Of a stretch of DNA of 6,555 nt, positions 5,914 to 6,555 are shown piece by piece (within the stretch, counting starts at the first letter, position 1; each line of letters opens with the position of its first letter). A program made the position numbers and the translations under genes. This stretch comes from Acidobacteriaceae bacterium (lineage in GTDB: Bacteria > Acidobacteriota > Terriglobia > Bryobacterales > Bryobacteraceae). The notes below the pieces were generated by a model. That model did not search any database. It was not told the DNA's origin and worked only from the letters and a program-made list of their open reading frames with translations. The DNA is taken from positions 1 to 6,555 of the forward strand of contig JAFAZU010000206.1 in the NCBI GenBank assembly GCA_019239585.1. The letters run 5' to 3'.

Positions 5914-6555
5914 GCAGCTTGTAGCCTGTGATAAAGTTCCATATACTTCGCAACCATACACTCCATGGAGAACCGTTTTGCCGCCCGTGCGCGGCACATG
6001 GAAGAAGAGATCTCATGTAACCGCCCAATCGCCTCTGTCATCTGAGCCTGCCCTTCAACAATAAACCCGGTTACCCCATCTTCCACAACCTCAGGAAGCG
6101 CGCCTGAGCAAAAGGCAACCACCGGCGTCCCTGAACTGATCGCCTCCATAGCAACTAAAGAACTTGTTTCAGGCACTAAGCTAGGAATCAGCAGTGCCCG
6201 CGCCTGGGCCAGTAATGAAATTTTTTGCCTCATGCCCACCGCCCCAATCCACTGCCGTTGGTCGTCCAACAGCGGTTCCACATACTCCCGAAAGTAAGTT
6301 TGATGCTCACGGAAAGCGTGAACAGGTCCCGCGACAGTCAGTGGAAGGTTGAGTTGATGCGCTACTTCAAGCGCCAGATGAACGCCCTTCTCAGGGCAGA
6401 TCCGCCCTAACCAGAGGAGCGGGCCTGTGTGCGCGCCATTTGCGCAGAACTTCTTCGTATCAATGCCGTTAGGGACCACGAAAACCCGTTTCTTGTCCGG
6501 CACCGAATGGGCCTGCATCTGCGAAACACAGTTGAGCTGAATACCGGGCAATTCA
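5910..6555 (-). CDS. GT4-family glycosyltransferase (C-terminal half, cut by window edge)
   Basis: The minus-strand frame is open through the right edge (the codon before the TTG at 6551 is GAA), so the start and most of the N-terminal acceptor domain lie outside. The visible ~214 residues form the donor-binding domain of a GT-B, GT4-type retaining glycosyltransferase. Counting from that TTG, VFVVPNGID (23-31) is the inter-domain motif and LWLGRICPEKG (46-56) carries the phosphate-contacting Arg50 and Lys55. The EX7E motif is Glu128 and Glu136 in PETSSLVAMEA. SSGTPVVAFCSGALPEVVEDG (139-159) is the usual following loop and helix. All expected donor-site residues are present, so the enzyme looks active. 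The closest general type is a MshA-like or exopolysaccharide GT4; the sugar is unknown. Being convergent with the plus-strand cassette, it belongs to a separate transcript, with its promoter right of the window. Confidence 0.88.
   Translation of the reverse strand, partial: ELPGIQLNCVSQMQAHSVPDKKRVFVVPNGIDTKKFCANGAHTGPLLWLGRICPEKGVHLALEVAHQLNLPLTVAGPVHAFREHQTYFREYVEPLLDDQRQWIGAVGMRQKISLLAQARALLIPSLVPETSSLVAMEAISSGTPVVAFCSGALPEVVEDGVTGFIVEGQAQMTEAIGRLHEISSSMCRARAAKRFSMECMVAKYMELYHRLQAA

Noticed and set aside
6549..6551. TTG (minus strand) as the start of the GT4 gene
   Set aside because: The frame continues to the edge and the N-terminal half of the GT-B fold is missing, so the true start is outside.
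1..6555. tRNA, rRNA, CRISPR array, insertion sequence or attachment site
   Set aside because: Almost all bases are assigned to five genes; I saw no cloverleaf, regularly spaced repeats, transposase motifs or terminal inverted repeats.

Overview
The window comes from a bacterial chromosome. It is protein-coding almost wall to wall: five genes, two of them cut by the window edges, with no RNA gene, insertion sequence, CRISPR array or long intergenic gap. The large C-terminal TamB-type domain points to a Gram-negative-type (diderm) envelope. The particular form of that domain, with the motif order I recall from Terriglobia/Acidobacteriaceae TamB proteins, together with moderate GC content and a cluster of surface-glycan genes, makes Acidobacteriota my best guess. 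That taxonomic call is inference from remembered family features, not a search result.

Layout. Positions 1-3050 (+) hold the C-terminal ~1016 residues of a TamB/AsmA-like envelope protein whose N-terminus lies left of the window. It contains two in-register 215-residue repeats and the conserved C-terminal TamB domain. Three further plus-strand genes follow very tightly. 3072-4184 is a CgeB-like glycosyltransferase (21-nt gap). 4187-4921 is a sugar-1-phosphate nucleotidyltransferase-like protein (2-nt gap). 4915-5913 is a BioF2/CelD-like GNAT-fold acyltransferase (7-nt overlap). On the minus strand, 5910-6555 holds the C-terminal half of a GT4 glycosyltransferase that converges on the acyltransferase; the two stop codons share one TTAA.

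How the genes may work together. The last three plus-strand genes look like a translationally coupled unit. One gene would activate a sugar or sugar-like phosphate with a nucleotide, one would transfer a sugar, and one would acylate (or aminoacylate) a precursor. The opposing GT4 gene suggests the glycan locus continues to the right. The TamB-like protein is an inter-membrane lipid-transport or outer-membrane biogenesis factor, and its place at the head of the run may be simple adjacency or shared transcription. Neither the glycan nor the substrates can be read from the sequence.

The points most worth a second look are the exact 215-residue periodicity of the TamB-like protein, the unusual signature of the short nucleotidyltransferase, the compact three-gene glycan cassette, and the zero-gap convergent ending. 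I see no clear evidence of a wholly new type of system; the cassette is the best candidate for an undescribed pathway.
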